Shown: positions 1-8,917, counted from the first letter of the stretch. The stretch: DNA of 13,193 bases from Actinomycetota bacterium (GCA_029978425.1 JAPOJL010000014.1:1-13193), one strand, 5' to 3'. A program made the numbers and translations. The notes: a model not told the origin generated them from the sequence alone.

Positions 1-838
1 TCATGTATATGAATCTGAAGGCGCTACCTGGTTACGAACCACAGATTTTGGGGACGATAAAGATCGGGTGCTCGTTAAATCTGGCGGCGAACTCACATAT
101 TTCTCATCAGATACTGCCTATTACCTTGATAAACGCCGTCGTGGATTTGATATCTGTATCTACATGTTAGGTGCGGATCACCATGGCTATGTTGGTCGTC
201 TTAAAGCAACAGCAGCCTGTGCTGGTGATGATCCTGAGTTCAATATTCATGTTCTCATTGGTCAATTAGTAAAGATCATGGAGGGTGGCCAGGAACTCAA
301 GCTCTCCAAGCGTGCTGGAACGATTATTACTCTGGAGGAGTTAGTGGAAAAAGTTGGCGTGGACGCGGCGCGCTACACGTTGATTCGCTATCCCGTCGAT
401 ACTCCTATGGTGCTTGATATCGATTTATTGAAGAAGCGCACCAATGACAATCCAGTCTTCTATGTTCAGTATGCACATGCGCGTATTTCTGCAGTTCTTC
501 GAAATGCAGATGAACTCGGATTGAAATATGGTGCGGCGCAATACAAACCAGAGTTGCTCATACATGAACGCGAGCGAGAACTCCTAGGCGGCCTTGCAGA
601 GTATCCGAGAGTTGTGGCCAGCGCCGCAGAACTTCGTCAACCACATCGCATTGCTCGATATATCGAAGAGTTAGCAACTCTCTATCATGGTTTCTACAAC
701 GATTGTCGAGTGCTTCCGATGGGTGAAGAGCCTGCATCAGATATTCACTCAACTCGCGCAACTTTATGTGCCGCCACTCGCCAGGTTATTCATAATGGAT
801 TGTCACTACTTGGTGTCAGCGCACCGGAGCGGATGTAA
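1..838 (+). CDS. argS: Arginyl-tRNA synthetase, 3' part (5' end outside window)
   Basis: Cytoplasmic class I synthetase that charges tRNA-Arg with arginine using ATP. The reading frame is open from base 2 and gives 278 residues before TAA at 836-838, about half of a normal ArgS (roughly 550 residues), so the HIGH-containing N-terminal half lies upstream. Visible landmarks are the [15 protein letters not shown] segment at the very start, the GADHHGY motif, the KMSKS-class loop as KLSKRAGT (about 299-322), and the C-terminal DALR anticodon-binding domain starting near [13 protein letters not shown] and ending in the typical [14 protein letters not shown] at 68 is internal, because family similarity continues upstream of it. 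lysA starts 3 nt after the stop; an argS-lysA operon is known from Corynebacterium. Nothing odd in the visible part. Confidence 0.96.
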   Translation, partial: HVYESEGATWLRTTDFGDDKDRVLVKSGGELTYFSSDTAYYLDKRRRGFDICIYMLGADHHGYVGRLKATAACAGDDPEFNIHVLIGQLVKIMEGGQELKLSKRAGTIITLEELVEKVGVDAARYTLIRYPVDTPMVLDIDLLKKRTNDNPVFYVQYAHARISAVLRNADELGLKYGAAQYKPELLIHERERELLGGLAEYPRVVASAAELRQPHRIARYIEELATLYHGFYNDCRVLPMGEEPASDIHSTRATLCAATRQVIHNGLSLLGVSAPERM

Positions 839-841
839 CAC

Positions 842-2221
842 ATGAAGAACGCTCTCAACTCTAAAGTTTGGCCCACAACAGCCGAGAGAAAAAATGGCGT
901 TATTACAGTCGGCGGATGTTCACTCAATGATCTCGCGCGCGAATTTGGAACTCCAGCCTTTATTCTCGATGAGTCAGATTTCAAATCCCGCGCTCACCAA
1001 TGGCGTGATAGTTTGGAAAAGCACTTTGGCGACCATGCCGGTATCGCGTATTACGCAGCTAAAGCATTCATCTCTAAAGATGTGGCGCGTTGGATTGCGG
1101 AATGTGGACTCGGACTTGATGTCTGCACAGGAGGCGAGCTCGCAGTTGCCATAGCAGCAAACTTCCCGCCAGCTCGCATGGAAATGCATGGCAACAACAA
1201 ATCGGAAGCGGAGATTGCTGCTGCTATTGAATACCGAGTCGGAACGATTGTCATGGATTCACTACAAGAAATTGATCGCGTTGCCCGCATCGCACATAAC
1301 AAGGGAGTGGTGCAGAAAGTTCTTTTAAGGCTTACGCCAGGAATTGAAGCGCACACCCATGAATCAATCTCCACCGCTCATGAAGATGTGAAATTTGGAT
1401 TTTCTATAGCGTCAGGTGCGGCATGGGATGCAGTGCTCGCTACTTCAAAACATGATTCACTTCAGCTACAAGGCTTTCATGCTCATATTGGTTCACAGAT
1501 TTTTGTCACTGATGCATTTGAGACATCAGCAACGAGGCTCATCGGGATGCTGGCGAGATACAAACAGGAATTTGGAACCGAACTTCCGGAGCTTGATCTC
1601 GGTGGTGGTTATGGAATTGCATATGTTGATGAGGATGATCCCATCTCACCAGAAACTGCGCTGAGCAAACTTTCTTCAATAGTCACACAAGAGTGTAAGA
1701 AGAATCAGATTTCAATTCCTTCTATCTCGATTGAACCAGGTCGTGCCATCGTCGGTCCTGCGATGATCACTGTGTATGAAGTAGGTACTACTAAGGATGT
1801 ACAACTCGACGATGGTTCCACCCGTTGGTACATATCCGTTGATGGTGGAATGAGCGACAACCTTCGTACTGGGTTGTACCAAGCTGAATATTCATTGGCG
1901 CTGGCAAATCGTGAAAGTAGCGCAGAACTTCGTCGCGCAAGAATCGTTGGAAAACATTGCGAAACTGGTGACATCGTCATTAGAGATATTCAAGTGCCGA
2001 GCGATATTGTTCCGGGAGATCTGTTAGCAACGCCGGCTACGGGGGCGTATGGCCGAAGCATGGCGAGCAATTACAACCATATGGTTCGCCCACCCGTGAT
2101 TTGCGTCCATAATCAAACGGCGCGCATCATGATTCGCAGAGAAACCCATGCTGACCTTCTAGCCTTGGAGATTGATGAGGCTCCGCGCACCTTCCCTTCA
2201 AGTGAGAAAGGCCGATCATGA
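842..2221 (+). CDS. lysA: Diaminopimelate decarboxylase
   Basis: PLP enzyme of the alanine-racemase/ornithine-decarboxylase fold that decarboxylates meso-diaminopimelate to L-lysine, the last step of lysine synthesis. The 459-residue product is full length. K74 in YYAAKAF is the expected Schiff-base lysine. Further landmarks are HIGSQ (215-219), the PLP-phosphate glycine loop GGGYG (254-258), EPGR (298-301), VDGGMSDN (333-340), the substrate-binding R342 and Y346 (LRTGLY), the C373-E374 pair with GD, which completes the active site across the dimer, and GAYG (401-404). The ATG lies 3 nt after argS, with a weak GGAG at 826-829, 12 nt upstream. The stop overlaps the hom start by 4 nt (ATGA), so the two are probably translationally coupled. 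No defects seen. Confidence 0.97.
   Translation: MKNALNSKVWPTTAERKNGVITVGGCSLNDLAREFGTPAFILDESDFKSRAHQWRDSLEKHFGDHAGIAYYAAKAFISKDVARWIAECGLGLDVCTGGELAVAIAANFPPARMEMHGNNKSEAEIAAAIEYRVGTIVMDSLQEIDRVARIAHNKGVVQKVLLRLTPGIEAHTHESISTAHEDVKFGFSIASGAAWDAVLATSKHDSLQLQGFHAHIGSQIFVTDAFETSATRLIGMLARYKQEFGTELPELDLGGGYGIAYVDEDDPISPETALSKLSSIVTQECKKNQISIPSISIEPGRAIVGPAMITVYEVGTTKDVQLDDGSTRWYISVDGGMSDNLRTGLYQAEYSLALANRESSAELRRARIVGKHCETGDIVIRDIQVPSDIVPGDLLATPATGAYGRSMASNYNHMVRPPVICVHNQTARIMIRRETHADLLALEIDEAPRTFPSSEKGRS
2205..2211 (+). promoter_or_regulatory. Ribosome-binding site of hom
   Basis: AGAAAGG sits 6 nt before the hom ATG at 2218, inside the end of lysA. It supports the ATG start and the 4-nt overlap. 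Confidence 0.6.
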
Positions 2222-3516
2222 GTAACGCACAGAAAACGCTCAATATTGGCATGCTCGGATGCGGTGTTGTTGGTTCAAGCGTTGCTCGACTCCTTCAGGA
2301 AGATTCGGGAGATTTCGCTGCCCGTTCCGGAGCTCACCTCTCATTAACAAAAGTCGCAGTCAAGAACTTATCCACCAAACGTGATCATGTATCTCCTGCT
2401 CTCCTTACTGATGATGCTGCATCAGTCGTTAATGATCCGAGTATCGATATCGTCATTGAAGTCATGGGAGGAATAGAGCCTGCTCGCCAATTAATTTTAA
2501 GCGCGATTAAGAATGGAAAGTCCATCATTACTGCTAACAAAGCGCTCCTTGCACTCCATGGTGCAGAACTCTTTGAAGCAGCTGATAAGAACAAAGTTGA
2601 TTTGTACTATGAAGCGGCGGTCGGTGGTGCAATCCCAATCCTTCGTCCGATGCGCGAATCAATCGTTGGCGATCATGTTTATCGCGTCATGGGTATTGTG
2701 AATGGAACTACGAATTACATCCTTACCAAGATGGATGAAGAAGGAAGCGCATTCGCTGATGTTCTAAAGGAGGCGCAAGCGCTTGGCTTTGCCGAGACGG
2801 ATCCCACAGCAGACATTGAAGGCCATGATGCTGCAGCAAAAGCTGCGATTCTGGCGGGACTTGCCTTTCATACTCGCGTTACTTCAGGCGATGTTTATTG
2901 CGAGGGAATCTCAAAAATTTCGGCGCGTGATGTCGCTGTCGCTCGCGATATGGATCATGTCATCAAGTTGCTGGCAATCGCCGAACTAACGTCGAATGAT
3001 CAAGTATCGGTGCGCGTGCATCCCACACTCATTTCTCGCCAACATCCTCTGGCTTCAGTGCGCAATGCATTTAATGCGGTTTTCGTAGAAGCGGAATCTG
3101 CTGGTGAGTTGATGTTCTATGGGCGCGGTGCGGGTGGAGCGCCCACAGCAAGTGCGATTCTCGGTGATCTCATCGCTATTGCTCGCAATAAAACTCGAGG
3201 TGGAGAAGGTCATGGCGAGAGTGATTACGCAGAATTAGCTGTTGCCGCGATCGATGATGTCTTGTCGCGTTATCTCATCAGGCTTGATGTTGCTGATAAA
3301 CCAGGCGTACTTGCCTCTGTTGCTCAACTCTTTGCTTCACATAGCGTCTCGATCGAAACAGTACGCCAATCAGGTCGAGGCGATAGCGCTGAATTAATTG
3401 TTGCAACGCATTCGGCACCAGAATCTGCGCTGAAGAAAACTGTTGCAGCCCTTGCCAAGAGCGATGTTGTGAAGAGCGTCGAGAGCGTGCTCCGCATCGA
3501 AAGTAGCGGCAAGTGA
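2218..3516 (+). CDS. hom: Homoserine dehydrogenase with C-terminal ACT domain
   Basis: NAD(P)H-dependent reduction of aspartate semialdehyde to homoserine, the branch point towards threonine and methionine. The product has 432 residues. The N-terminal Rossmann domain carries GCGVVG (14-19) and EVMGG (81-85); TANK (105-108) and EAAVGGAIP (132-140) follow. The catalytic domain has [11 protein letters not shown] (159-169) and the homoserine dehydrogenase signature with EGHDAAAK, whose D204 and K208 match the expected catalytic acid and lysine. Residues about 353-428 form an ACT regulatory domain ([13 protein letters not shown]), which in relatives mediates threonine feedback inhibition; that control is inferred here. 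It overlaps lysA by 4 nt upstream and the GTG start of thrC by 4 nt downstream. Confidence 0.97.
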   Translation: MSNAQKTLNIGMLGCGVVGSSVARLLQEDSGDFAARSGAHLSLTKVAVKNLSTKRDHVSPALLTDDAASVVNDPSIDIVIEVMGGIEPARQLILSAIKNGKSIITANKALLALHGAELFEAADKNKVDLYYEAAVGGAIPILRPMRESIVGDHVYRVMGIVNGTTNYILTKMDEEGSAFADVLKEAQALGFAETDPTADIEGHDAAAKAAILAGLAFHTRVTSGDVYCEGISKISARDVAVARDMDHVIKLLAIAELTSNDQVSVRVHPTLISRQHPLASVRNAFNAVFVEAESAGELMFYGRGAGGAPTASAILGDLIAIARNKTRGGEGHGESDYAELAVAAIDDVLSRYLIRLDVADKPGVLASVAQLFASHSVSIETVRQSGRGDSAELIVATHSAPESALKKTVAALAKSDVVKSVESVLRIESSGK

Positions 3517-3848
3517 GCATTTTCAAGAAGCGCTCTAAATCTGGCGCACATCAATGGCGCGGAGTTATCGAGGAATATCGCGATCGCCTTCCGGTCAGCA
3601 AGAAAACTCCCGTTGTCACGCTATGTGAAGGTGGAACTCCACTTATTTATGCCTGTGTCATCTCTGAAATGCTCGATAACGAAGTCTGGTTGAAGTTTGA
3701 AGGTGCAAATCCCACGGGTTCTTTCAAAGATCGCGGTATGACAATGGCAATCTCTAAAGCTGCAGAAGATGGCGCGAAAGCTGTTATCTGTGCATCGACT
3801 GGTAACACCAGCGCGAGCCTGCGGCCTATGCAACGAAAGCTGGCATGA
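3513..3848 (+). CDS. thrC fragment 1 (N-terminal, frameshifted)
   Basis: This is what would be translated from the GTG at 3513 if the deletion is real: 111 residues, of which the first 102 are true ThrC and the last 9 are out of frame. It carries the PLP lysine K72 but not the rest of the cofactor site. Its TGA (3846-3848) overlaps the ATG of the second fragment in an ATGA arrangement. It is unlikely to be functional alone. Confidence 0.6.
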   Translation: MSIFKKRSKSGAHQWRGVIEEYRDRLPVSKKTPVVTLCEGGTPLIYACVISEMLDNEVWLKFEGANPTGSFKDRGMTMAISKAAEDGAKAVICASTGNTSASLRPMQRKLA

Positions 3849-4600
3849 CTCCGGTAGTTCTTGTGCCACAAGGAAAGATTGCGATGGGCAAACTTGCACA
3901 AGCGATTGCACATGGATCAAAACTTCTCCAAGTTGATGGAAACTTTGATGACTGCTTGAACTTAGCGCGCGAACTTTCTGAGAAATATCCCGTCTCGCTC
4001 GTTAACTCCGTCAATCCTTTCCGTATCGAAGGACAGAAAACTGCTTCTTTTGAAGTGATTGATGCTCTGGGTTTTGCTCCCGACATTCACGCCCTCCCCG
4101 TCGGTAATGCGGGAAATATCACGGCATATTGGAAGGGTTACAAAGAATATTTTGGCGATGGCATCTCGACATCATTACCCCAGATGTTGGGCTTTCAAGC
4201 CGAAGGCGCTGCGCCCATCGTGCGCGGTGAAGTTGTGAAGAACCCTGAAACGATCGCAACTGCGATTCGTATCGGTAATCCTGCTTCATGGACTCAGGCC
4301 GAGGAAGCGCGCGATACATCTGGTGGCATCATCGATATGGTGAACGATGAAGAGATCTTGAGCGCTTATCGACTTGTTGCTGCTAAAGAAGGCGTCTTTG
4401 TTGAACCATCGAGCGCCGCAGGTATCGCTGGACTTATCAAATATAAATCTCAAGGTAAGTTGCCCAAGAATAAAAAGATTGTGATTACTGTGACGGGTAA
4501 TGGTTTGAAAGATGTGCAATGGGTGCTTGATGGCGCAGATAAACCAACCGTCATTCCCGTCGATGTTCGCAAAGCAGCTGAAGTCATTGGATTGGCATAA
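3845..4600 (+). CDS. thrC fragment 2 (C-terminal)
   Basis: The second open stretch of thrC can be read as 251 residues from ATG 3845. That ATG is normally an internal methionine (KAGMTPVV) of threonine synthase, not a natural start. No good Shine-Dalgarno precedes it, though the ATGA overlap could in principle allow re-initiation. It lacks the PLP lysine, so it is not an independent enzyme. Confidence 0.6.
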   Translation: MTPVVLVPQGKIAMGKLAQAIAHGSKLLQVDGNFDDCLNLARELSEKYPVSLVNSVNPFRIEGQKTASFEVIDALGFAPDIHALPVGNAGNITAYWKGYKEYFGDGISTSLPQMLGFQAEGAAPIVRGEVVKNPETIATAIRIGNPASWTQAEEARDTSGGIIDMVNDEEILSAYRLVAAKEGVFVEPSSAAGIAGLIKYKSQGKLPKNKKIVITVTGNGLKDVQWVLDGADKPTVIPVDVRKAAEVIGLA

Positions 4601-4602
4601 CA

Positions 4603-5550
4603 ATGTCACGCGGATTTAAAGATCGCCTTACTTACAAGGCAACGCCAATTCAAGTCAGCGTTCCCGCTAGCGCTGCCAACCTGGGTCCTGGTTTTGATGC
4701 GCTTGCTCTTGCGTTAGAGCTGCGCGATATTTACGTCGCCCAGATTCTTGATGATGAACTCTTTGATGTTGATGTCACTGGCGAAGGCGCCGATGAAGTA
4801 AAGAAAGATGGAAAGCACCTTGTCATCAAAGCGATGATGGCAGGCTTTGAATTCATGGGTGGCAAACCACGAGGTATTGCACTTCGTGCTCTCAATTCCA
4901 TTCCACACGGACGTGGACTTGGTTCATCCGCTGCAGCCATCGTAGGTGGTTTATCACTTGCGCGCGGACTTGTTTTATCAGGAAATACTTTGATGACAGA
5001 TGATGATCTGATTGCACTTGCAACAGATATGGAAGGTCATCCCGACAATATCGCTGCTGCAACTCTTGGTGGTGCAACAATTTCCTGGATGGAAGATCGT
5101 GCAAGTGTTGCAACGGGGTGCGCATCAAGATTCTCGGTTGACCCCACAATACGCGCCTTAGTTTTCTTGCCCCACACCCAACTCTCAACCGGTAAAGCGC
5201 GACGAATGTTGCCCGAGAGCGTTCCTCATAAAGATGCTGCGATTAACGCAGGGCGCTCAGCACTTCTCGTACACGCACTTTCGATTCGCCCCGAGCTTCT
5301 CTTTGCTGCCACGGAAGATCATCTCCACCAGGAATATCGCCGCGAAGCAATGCCGCGCTCTGTTGATTTGGTGAAGAAGTTACGTGGCGCAGGAGTTGCT
5401 GCCATGATTTCTGGGGCTGGACCATCCGTCTTAGTTCTTCACACTGGAACTGCCGCCGAACATGATGACATTGTGCGTAGCGCAGGGGAGCACTTCACTC
5501 CGATGGATCTTGAGGTTTCCCCCGATGGAGCAACCGTCTCCAACGCCTAA
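4603..5550 (+). CDS. thrB: Homoserine kinase (GHMP kinase family)
   Basis: Phosphorylates homoserine with ATP to O-phosphohomoserine, the substrate of threonine synthase encoded just upstream. The product has 315 residues, normal for ThrB. GHMP motif 1 is PASAANLGPGFD (21-32). The ATP-binding glycine/serine loop is PHGRGLGSSAAA (101-112). A Glu-Gly-His-Pro-Asp segment (MEGHPDN) follows near residue 145, and the C-terminal motif 3 reads ISGAGPSVLVL. The ATG lies 2 nt after the thrC stop with no strong Shine-Dalgarno, which suggests coupling. It is the last gene of the amino-acid block; a 173-nt gap follows. No defects seen. Confidence 0.97.
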   Translation: MSRGFKDRLTYKATPIQVSVPASAANLGPGFDALALALELRDIYVAQILDDELFDVDVTGEGADEVKKDGKHLVIKAMMAGFEFMGGKPRGIALRALNSIPHGRGLGSSAAAIVGGLSLARGLVLSGNTLMTDDDLIALATDMEGHPDNIAAATLGGATISWMEDRASVATGCASRFSVDPTIRALVFLPHTQLSTGKARRMLPESVPHKDAAINAGRSALLVHALSIRPELLFAATEDHLHQEYRREAMPRSVDLVKKLRGAGVAAMISGAGPSVLVLHTGTAAEHDDIVRSAGEHFTPMDLEVSPDGATVSNA

Positions 5551-5572
5551 ATCGTGCGGGAAATTCTCCGAT

Positions 5573-5602
5573 TTGTGGCTCTCTGAACCAGGCTGGTAGA
5601 TT
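5573..5602 (+). promoter_or_regulatory. Possible rho promoter (extended -10)
   Basis: In the thrB-rho gap, TAGATT (5597-5602) fits the actinobacterial TANNNT -10 box and is preceded by TGG, an extended -10 element. TTGTGG (5573-5578) stands 18 nt upstream as a weak -35. A start near 5609 would give a leader of about 115 nt. Judged by eye only. Confidence 0.35.
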
Positions 5603-5691
5603 TCAGGCTCGTTGGGCGGTAAGTCGGCCCGAAGTTTCAATCAAAAATAGCTCAAAGAAATAAGCAGTAAACCCCAATAAAAATCACCACA

Positions 5692-5708
5692 AGACTTTTT
5701 AGAAGTCT
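5692..5708 (+). other. Small hairpin in the rho leader next to the start codon
   Basis: AGACTT (5692-5697) and AAGTCT (5703-5708) are perfect 6-bp inverted arms around a TTTAG loop, ending 15 nt before the rho ATG. It has no T-run after it, so it is not an intrinsic terminator. No clear Shine-Dalgarno lies between it and the ATG (only AGAAAAG). It could affect ribosome access or Rho autoregulation, which is known for E. coli rho; here this is inference. Confidence 0.4.
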
Positions 5709-5723
5709 AGAAAAGAACCATAC

Positions 5724-7358
5724 ATGGCAGAAACAACTACACGTGCTCGGAGAGATTCTGGCGATCTATCTGCATTGCTCCTCCCTGAGTTAAGAAAGAT
5801 TGCAACCAATCTAGGTATTGAAGGCGCTGGCGATATGAAGAAGCCAGACCTCGTCACAGCAATCACAGATCTCCAAGCCGCAAACCGCGAAGCTGCAAAG
5901 GCAGAACGCGAAGCGCGCCGCGCCGCACGTAACCAACGTCGTCAACGCGGTAATGACAATCAGAATTCAAATAATGATGACTCTGACAATGATGATTCAT
6001 CGGATAGCGATGATGAAGCGTCAGATTCACCGTCATCAAACCAACAGAGTTCAAACGAAACAAACGATTCTCGTGGCGATCGTGGATACGATCGTAATGA
6101 TCGCAACGATCGTGATTTCCGCAGAGATCGTCATCGTGACCGCGGACGTGACCGTGGACGCGATCGTGATCGTGGCGGACGTGAACGCGAGATCGTTCTC
6201 TCTGAAGATGATGTCTTGCTACCTGTCGGTGGCTTGCTCGACATTCTCGATAATTACGCATTCCTTCGCACTGGTGGTTACCTGCCAGGGCCAAATGATG
6301 TGTATGTATCACTACAGCAAGTGCGCCGTTATGGACTTCGCAAAGGCGATGTCATCACTGGCCAAGTTCGCCAACCACGCGAAGGTGAGCGCCGTGAGAA
6401 GTTCAATGCACTAGTTCGTCTCGATACTGTCAACGGAATGGATCCCGAATCTGCGCGCGATCGCGTGGAATTCTCCAAGCTCGTGCCTCTCTATCCGCAA
6501 GAGCGTCTACGCCTTGAGACTCAACCAAACATCCTCACTACTCGTGTGATTGATTTGATTGCGCCGATTGGTAAAGGACAGCGCGGACTCATTGTTTCGC
6601 CGCCTAAGGCGGGTAAAACTATGGTGCTGCAATCCATCGCAAATGCCATCACCACAAATAATCCTGAATGTCACTTGATGGTCGTGCTCGTTGATGAGCG
6701 TCCTGAAGAAGTTACCGATATGCAACGCTCTGTTAAGGGTGAAGTTATAGCCTCAACATTTGATCGCCCAGCAGATGACCACACCACGGTCGCTGAACTC
6801 GCAATTGAACGTGCAAAGCGTCTAGTTGAACTTGGACATGATGTTGTGGTCTTGCTCGATTCGATTACTCGTCTTGGTCGTGCCTACAACATTGCAGCGC
6901 CTGCTTCAGGCCGCATTCTTTCTGGTGGTGTTGATTCCGCTGCGCTGTATCCACCAAAGAAGTTCTTTGGAGCTGCACGTAACATCGAAGATGGTGGATC
7001 ACTCACAATTCTTGCAACAGCACTCGTTGAAACCGGCTCGAAGATGGATGAAGTTATCTTCGAAGAGTTCAAGGGAACTGGAAATATGGAATTGAAGCTG
7101 GATCGTAAGTTCGCAGATAAGCGAATCTTCCCCGCAGTTGATGTCGATGCTTCAGGAACTCGTAAAGAAGAAATTCTTATGGGCCCAGAAGAGCTCAACA
7201 TTGTCTGGAAGTTGCGCCGCGTTCTACACGCTCTTGATTCACAACAAGCGCTCGAACTACTTCTTGAAAAGATGAAGGGCACTAAGTCCAACGTCGAATT
7301 CTTGATGCAGGTTCAAAAGACCACAGTCGGACCTGACCAGGCTCCGAAGGGCGAGTAA
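5724..7358 (+). CDS. rho: Transcription termination factor Rho
   Basis: Hexameric RNA helicase/ATPase that ends transcription at Rho-dependent sites. The product has 544 residues. An N-terminal Rho_N helical domain (about 14-50) is followed by a basic helical stretch (55-75), an Asn/Asp/Ser-rich acidic segment (76-116) and an Arg/Asp/Gly repeat (117-155). This long disordered insert is absent from the shorter E. coli Rho but common in Actinobacteria. The primary RNA-binding cold-shock-like domain covers about 160-235. The RecA-like motor has Walker A PPKAGKT (293-299), Walker B VVVLLDS (374-380), the central-channel loop LSGGVDS (399-405) and the [13 protein letters not shown] segment (458-470), where the arginine finger is expected. 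All motor motifs are intact. No strong Shine-Dalgarno is visible before the ATG. Confidence 0.98.
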   Translation: MAETTTRARRDSGDLSALLLPELRKIATNLGIEGAGDMKKPDLVTAITDLQAANREAAKAEREARRAARNQRRQRGNDNQNSNNDDSDNDDSSDSDDEASDSPSSNQQSSNETNDSRGDRGYDRNDRNDRDFRRDRHRDRGRDRGRDRDRGGREREIVLSEDDVLLPVGGLLDILDNYAFLRTGGYLPGPNDVYVSLQQVRRYGLRKGDVITGQVRQPREGERREKFNALVRLDTVNGMDPESARDRVEFSKLVPLYPQERLRLETQPNILTTRVIDLIAPIGKGQRGLIVSPPKAGKTMVLQSIANAITTNNPECHLMVVLVDERPEEVTDMQRSVKGEVIASTFDRPADDHTTVAELAIERAKRLVELGHDVVVLLDSITRLGRAYNIAAPASGRILSGGVDSAALYPPKKFFGAARNIEDGGSLTILATALVETGSKMDEVIFEEFKGTGNMELKLDRKFADKRIFPAVDVDASGTRKEEILMGPEELNIVWKLRRVLHALDSQQALELLLEKMKGTKSNVEFLMQVQKTTVGPDQAPKGE

Positions 7359-7417
7359 CGCCGCTCATTTAGCAGTCGAATTGGCTCTTCTGCAGGGTGC
7401 TTAGGTAACCTTCCGCC

Positions 7418-7447
7418 CTGACCTTCGAGCTGGTTCACCGTTAGAAA
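7418..7447 (+). promoter_or_regulatory. Possible rpmE promoter
   Basis: CTGACC (7418-7423) and TAGAAA (7442-7447), 18 nt apart, each match the -35/-10 consensus at 4 of 6 bases and lie just upstream of the rpmE ribosome-binding site. No terminator is visible between rho and this point, so read-through from rho is also possible. Weak, by eye. Confidence 0.28.
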
Positions 7448-7468
7448 TATCGGACCCAGCACTACACC

Positions 7469-7474
7469 AAGGAG
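7469..7474 (+). promoter_or_regulatory. Strong ribosome-binding site of rpmE
   Basis: AAGGAG lies 6 nt before the ATG at 7481. It is among the best Shine-Dalgarno sequences in the window, as expected for an abundant ribosomal protein. Confidence 0.75.
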
Positions 7475-7480
7475 TACACA

Positions 7481-7699
7481 ATGAAGAAAGATATTCATCC
7501 TGAATATAAGGAGACCACAGTTACCTGTGGTTGCGGCGAGACCTTTAAGACTCGTTCAACAATCTCAAATGGATCACTCTTCGTTGAAGTCTGCTCCGTA
7601 TGCCACCCGTTCTACACTGGCAAGCAGCGCATTCTCGATACCGGTGGACGCGTAGCTAAGTTCGAAGAGCGTTTCAAGAAGCAACAGACCAAAAAGTAG
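7481..7699 (+). CDS. rpmE: 50S ribosomal protein L31, zinc-binding form
   Basis: Small protein of the large ribosomal subunit at the bridge to the 30S head. The product has 72 residues and begins MKKDIHPEY, typical of L31. Four cysteines (C16, C18, C38, C41, in TCGCGE and [14 protein letters not shown]) form the zinc-binding set of the C+ type, so this is the zinc-dependent isoform and not the zinc-independent paralogue made under zinc limitation in many bacteria. A strong Shine-Dalgarno precedes it, and an intrinsic terminator begins 12 nt after its stop, so it can be expressed as a short transcript of its own or with rho. Confidence 0.97.
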   Translation: MKKDIHPEYKETTVTCGCGETFKTRSTISNGSLFVEVCSVCHPFYTGKQRILDTGGRVAKFEERFKKQQTKK

Positions 7700-7710
7700 C
7701 TTTCTCACTT

Positions 7711-7754
7711 AAGACCGTTGCTCCTGCATCTGCAGGGGCGCGGTCTTTTGTTTT
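7711..7754 (+). terminator. Intrinsic terminator after rpmE
   Basis: AAGACCG (7711-7717) pairs with CGGTCTT (7741-7747). Inside it, GCTCCTGCA pairs with TGCAGGGGC with one G-T wobble, giving a long GC-rich stem. It is followed by a T-rich run (7746-7754, TTTTGTTTT). This classic rho-independent structure separates rho-rpmE from the prfA operon. Confidence 0.92.
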
Positions 7755-7778
7755 ATCGGTAAAGGTTTAAAAATTCAC

Positions 7779-7787
7779 AGAAAGGAG
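7779..7787 (+). promoter_or_regulatory. Strong ribosome-binding site that fixes the prfA start
   Basis: AGAAAGGAG ends 8 nt before ATG 7796. The in-frame GTG at 7787 overlaps this element, so the ATG is preferred and RF1 has 364 residues, not 367. The AT-rich TTTAAAAAT at 7766-7774 may belong to a prfA promoter, but I cannot find a convincing -35. Confidence 0.7.
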
Positions 7788-7795
7788 TGAATGAG

Positions 7796-8890
7796 ATGGC
7801 AGATAAGAACGCTAATCGTTTTGCAACGATGCCGGAAATCTTAAAAGAGTATGAAACTCTTGAAGCCCAGATGGCCGATCCCTCTATTCACTCTGATCAA
7901 GGAAAAGCTCGCCAACTTGGAAAGCGATATGCCCAACTCGGTCCAGTGATTGCCGGATATCGGGCATATAAGAAATGTGAAGATGATTTGGCTGCAGCCC
8001 GCGAACTTGCCGCAGATGATGAGAGCTTTGCTACCGAAATTCCAGCGCTTGAAAAAGCCTATGACGATGCAGCTACGACTCTTGAAGAGTTGCTACTACC
8101 ACGCGACCCCAATGATGATCGCGATGTCATTTTGGAAATTAAAGCTGGCGCTGGCGGAGAAGAATCTGCGCTCTTTGCCGGAGATTTACTACGCATGTAT
8201 CTTCGTTACGCAGAAAAGCAAGGTTGGAAGACTGAGATTATTGATGCCACAGAAAGCGATCTCGGTGGCTATAAAGATATTTCTGTCGCAGTGAAATCTC
8301 GCGGAAATCCCGAGCCAGGTCGAGCGCCCTTTGCGAAGTTGAAATTTGAAGGCGGAGTACATCGTGTGCAGCGCGTTCCAGAAACCGAATCACAAGGTCG
8401 CATCCATACTTCGGCCGCTGGAGTTCTCGTGCTTCCTGAAGCTGAGGAAATTGATGTTCAAATCAATATGAATGAGCTTCGCATCGATGTGTATCGCTCC
8501 TCAGGTCCGGGCGGCCAGAGCGTTAACACCACTGACTCAGCGGTGCGTATCACTCATATTCCTACTGGAATCGTGGTCTCATGCCAGAACGAAAAGAGCC
8601 AACTTCAGAATAAGGAGTCAGCGCTACGTATCTTGCGCGCCCGATTATTGGCAGCTGCCCAAGAAGCAGCTGATGCTGAAGCGGCCGCAACTCGCAAGAG
8701 TCAGGTTCGCACCGTCGATCGCTCGGAGCGAATCAGAACTTACAACTTCCCAGAAAATCGCCTCAGTGATCATCGCGTTAATTTCAAAGCCAACAACTTG
8801 GATGCTGTTCTCAACGGAGAACTTGATGATGTCATTAACTCACTTCTTGAAGCAGATAAGTCGGAGAAACTCGCAGCTGCTGAAGCGTGA
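7796..8890 (+). CDS. prfA: Peptide chain release factor 1
   Basis: Recognises UAA and UAG stop codons in the ribosomal A site and triggers release of the nascent chain. The product from ATG 7796 has 364 residues. The anticodon-like tripeptide is PET (195-197, in [15 protein letters not shown]), matching the PxT of RF1 and excluding RF2, which has SPF. The catalytic GGQ is at 239-241 ([16 protein letters not shown]), its Q241 being the residue methylated by PrmC, encoded next door. An acidic/helical N-terminal domain fills 1-110. It follows the rpmE terminator and starts the second operon. Its stop TGA (8888-8890) is read by RF2, so it does not depend on its own product. Confidence 0.98.
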   Translation: MADKNANRFATMPEILKEYETLEAQMADPSIHSDQGKARQLGKRYAQLGPVIAGYRAYKKCEDDLAAARELAADDESFATEIPALEKAYDDAATTLEELLLPRDPNDDRDVILEIKAGAGGEESALFAGDLLRMYLRYAEKQGWKTEIIDATESDLGGYKDISVAVKSRGNPEPGRAPFAKLKFEGGVHRVQRVPETESQGRIHTSAAGVLVLPEAEEIDVQINMNELRIDVYRSSGPGGQSVNTTDSAVRITHIPTGIVVSCQNEKSQLQNKESALRILRARLLAAAQEAADAEAAATRKSQVRTVDRSERIRTYNFPENRLSDHRVNFKANNLDAVLNGELDDVINSLLEADKSEKLAAAEA

Positions 8891-8917
8891 TGCGAGATTT
8901 CGGATTTGCTAATCAAA

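Larger units (their letters stand above)
3513..4600 (+). pseudogene. thrC: Threonine synthase, interrupted by a 1-nt deletion (as given)
   Basis: PLP enzyme converting O-phosphohomoserine to threonine. Restoring one base between 3818 and 3819 gives a normal 362-residue ThrC. Frame 1 runs from GTG 3513 (4-nt overlap with hom) and includes [14 protein letters not shown], whose K72 should bind PLP, and STGNTSAS (95-102). The protein then continues in another frame from 3821 with [19 protein letters not shown], later GNAGNITAY (the PLP-phosphate loop), SSAAGIAGL and TVTGNGLKD, ending at TAA 4598-4600. The expected codons are AGC GCG AGC GCT GCG GCC, but the sequence reads AGCGCGAGCCTGCGGCC, so a G is missing. 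Apart from this the gene is well conserved and its neighbours hom and thrB are intact. A sequencing or assembly error or a very recent mutation fits best. thrB follows after 2 nt. Confidence 0.93.

Noticed and set aside
6077..6195. Cluster of eight GATC sites resembling a replication-origin or methylation cluster
   Set aside because: Explained by the Arg-Asp repeat of Rho coded by CGT/CGC and GAT/GAC codons; no DnaA boxes or AT-rich unwinding region seen.
5863..6312. 149-residue antisense ORF opposite the Rho insert
   Set aside because: It is a shadow of the low-complexity GATCGT-rich coding sequence; the product is a His/Arg/Asp-rich repeat with no family resemblance and no ribosome-binding site.
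6884..7291. 135-residue antisense ORF opposite the Rho motor domain
   Set aside because: Lies entirely opposite highly conserved rho codons; serine/arginine-rich composition and absence of motifs mark it as a shadow.
7401..7410. TTAGGTAACC near-palindrome upstream of rpmE as a possible operator
   Set aside because: The arms are 3-4 bases around a single central base, too short to distinguish from chance.
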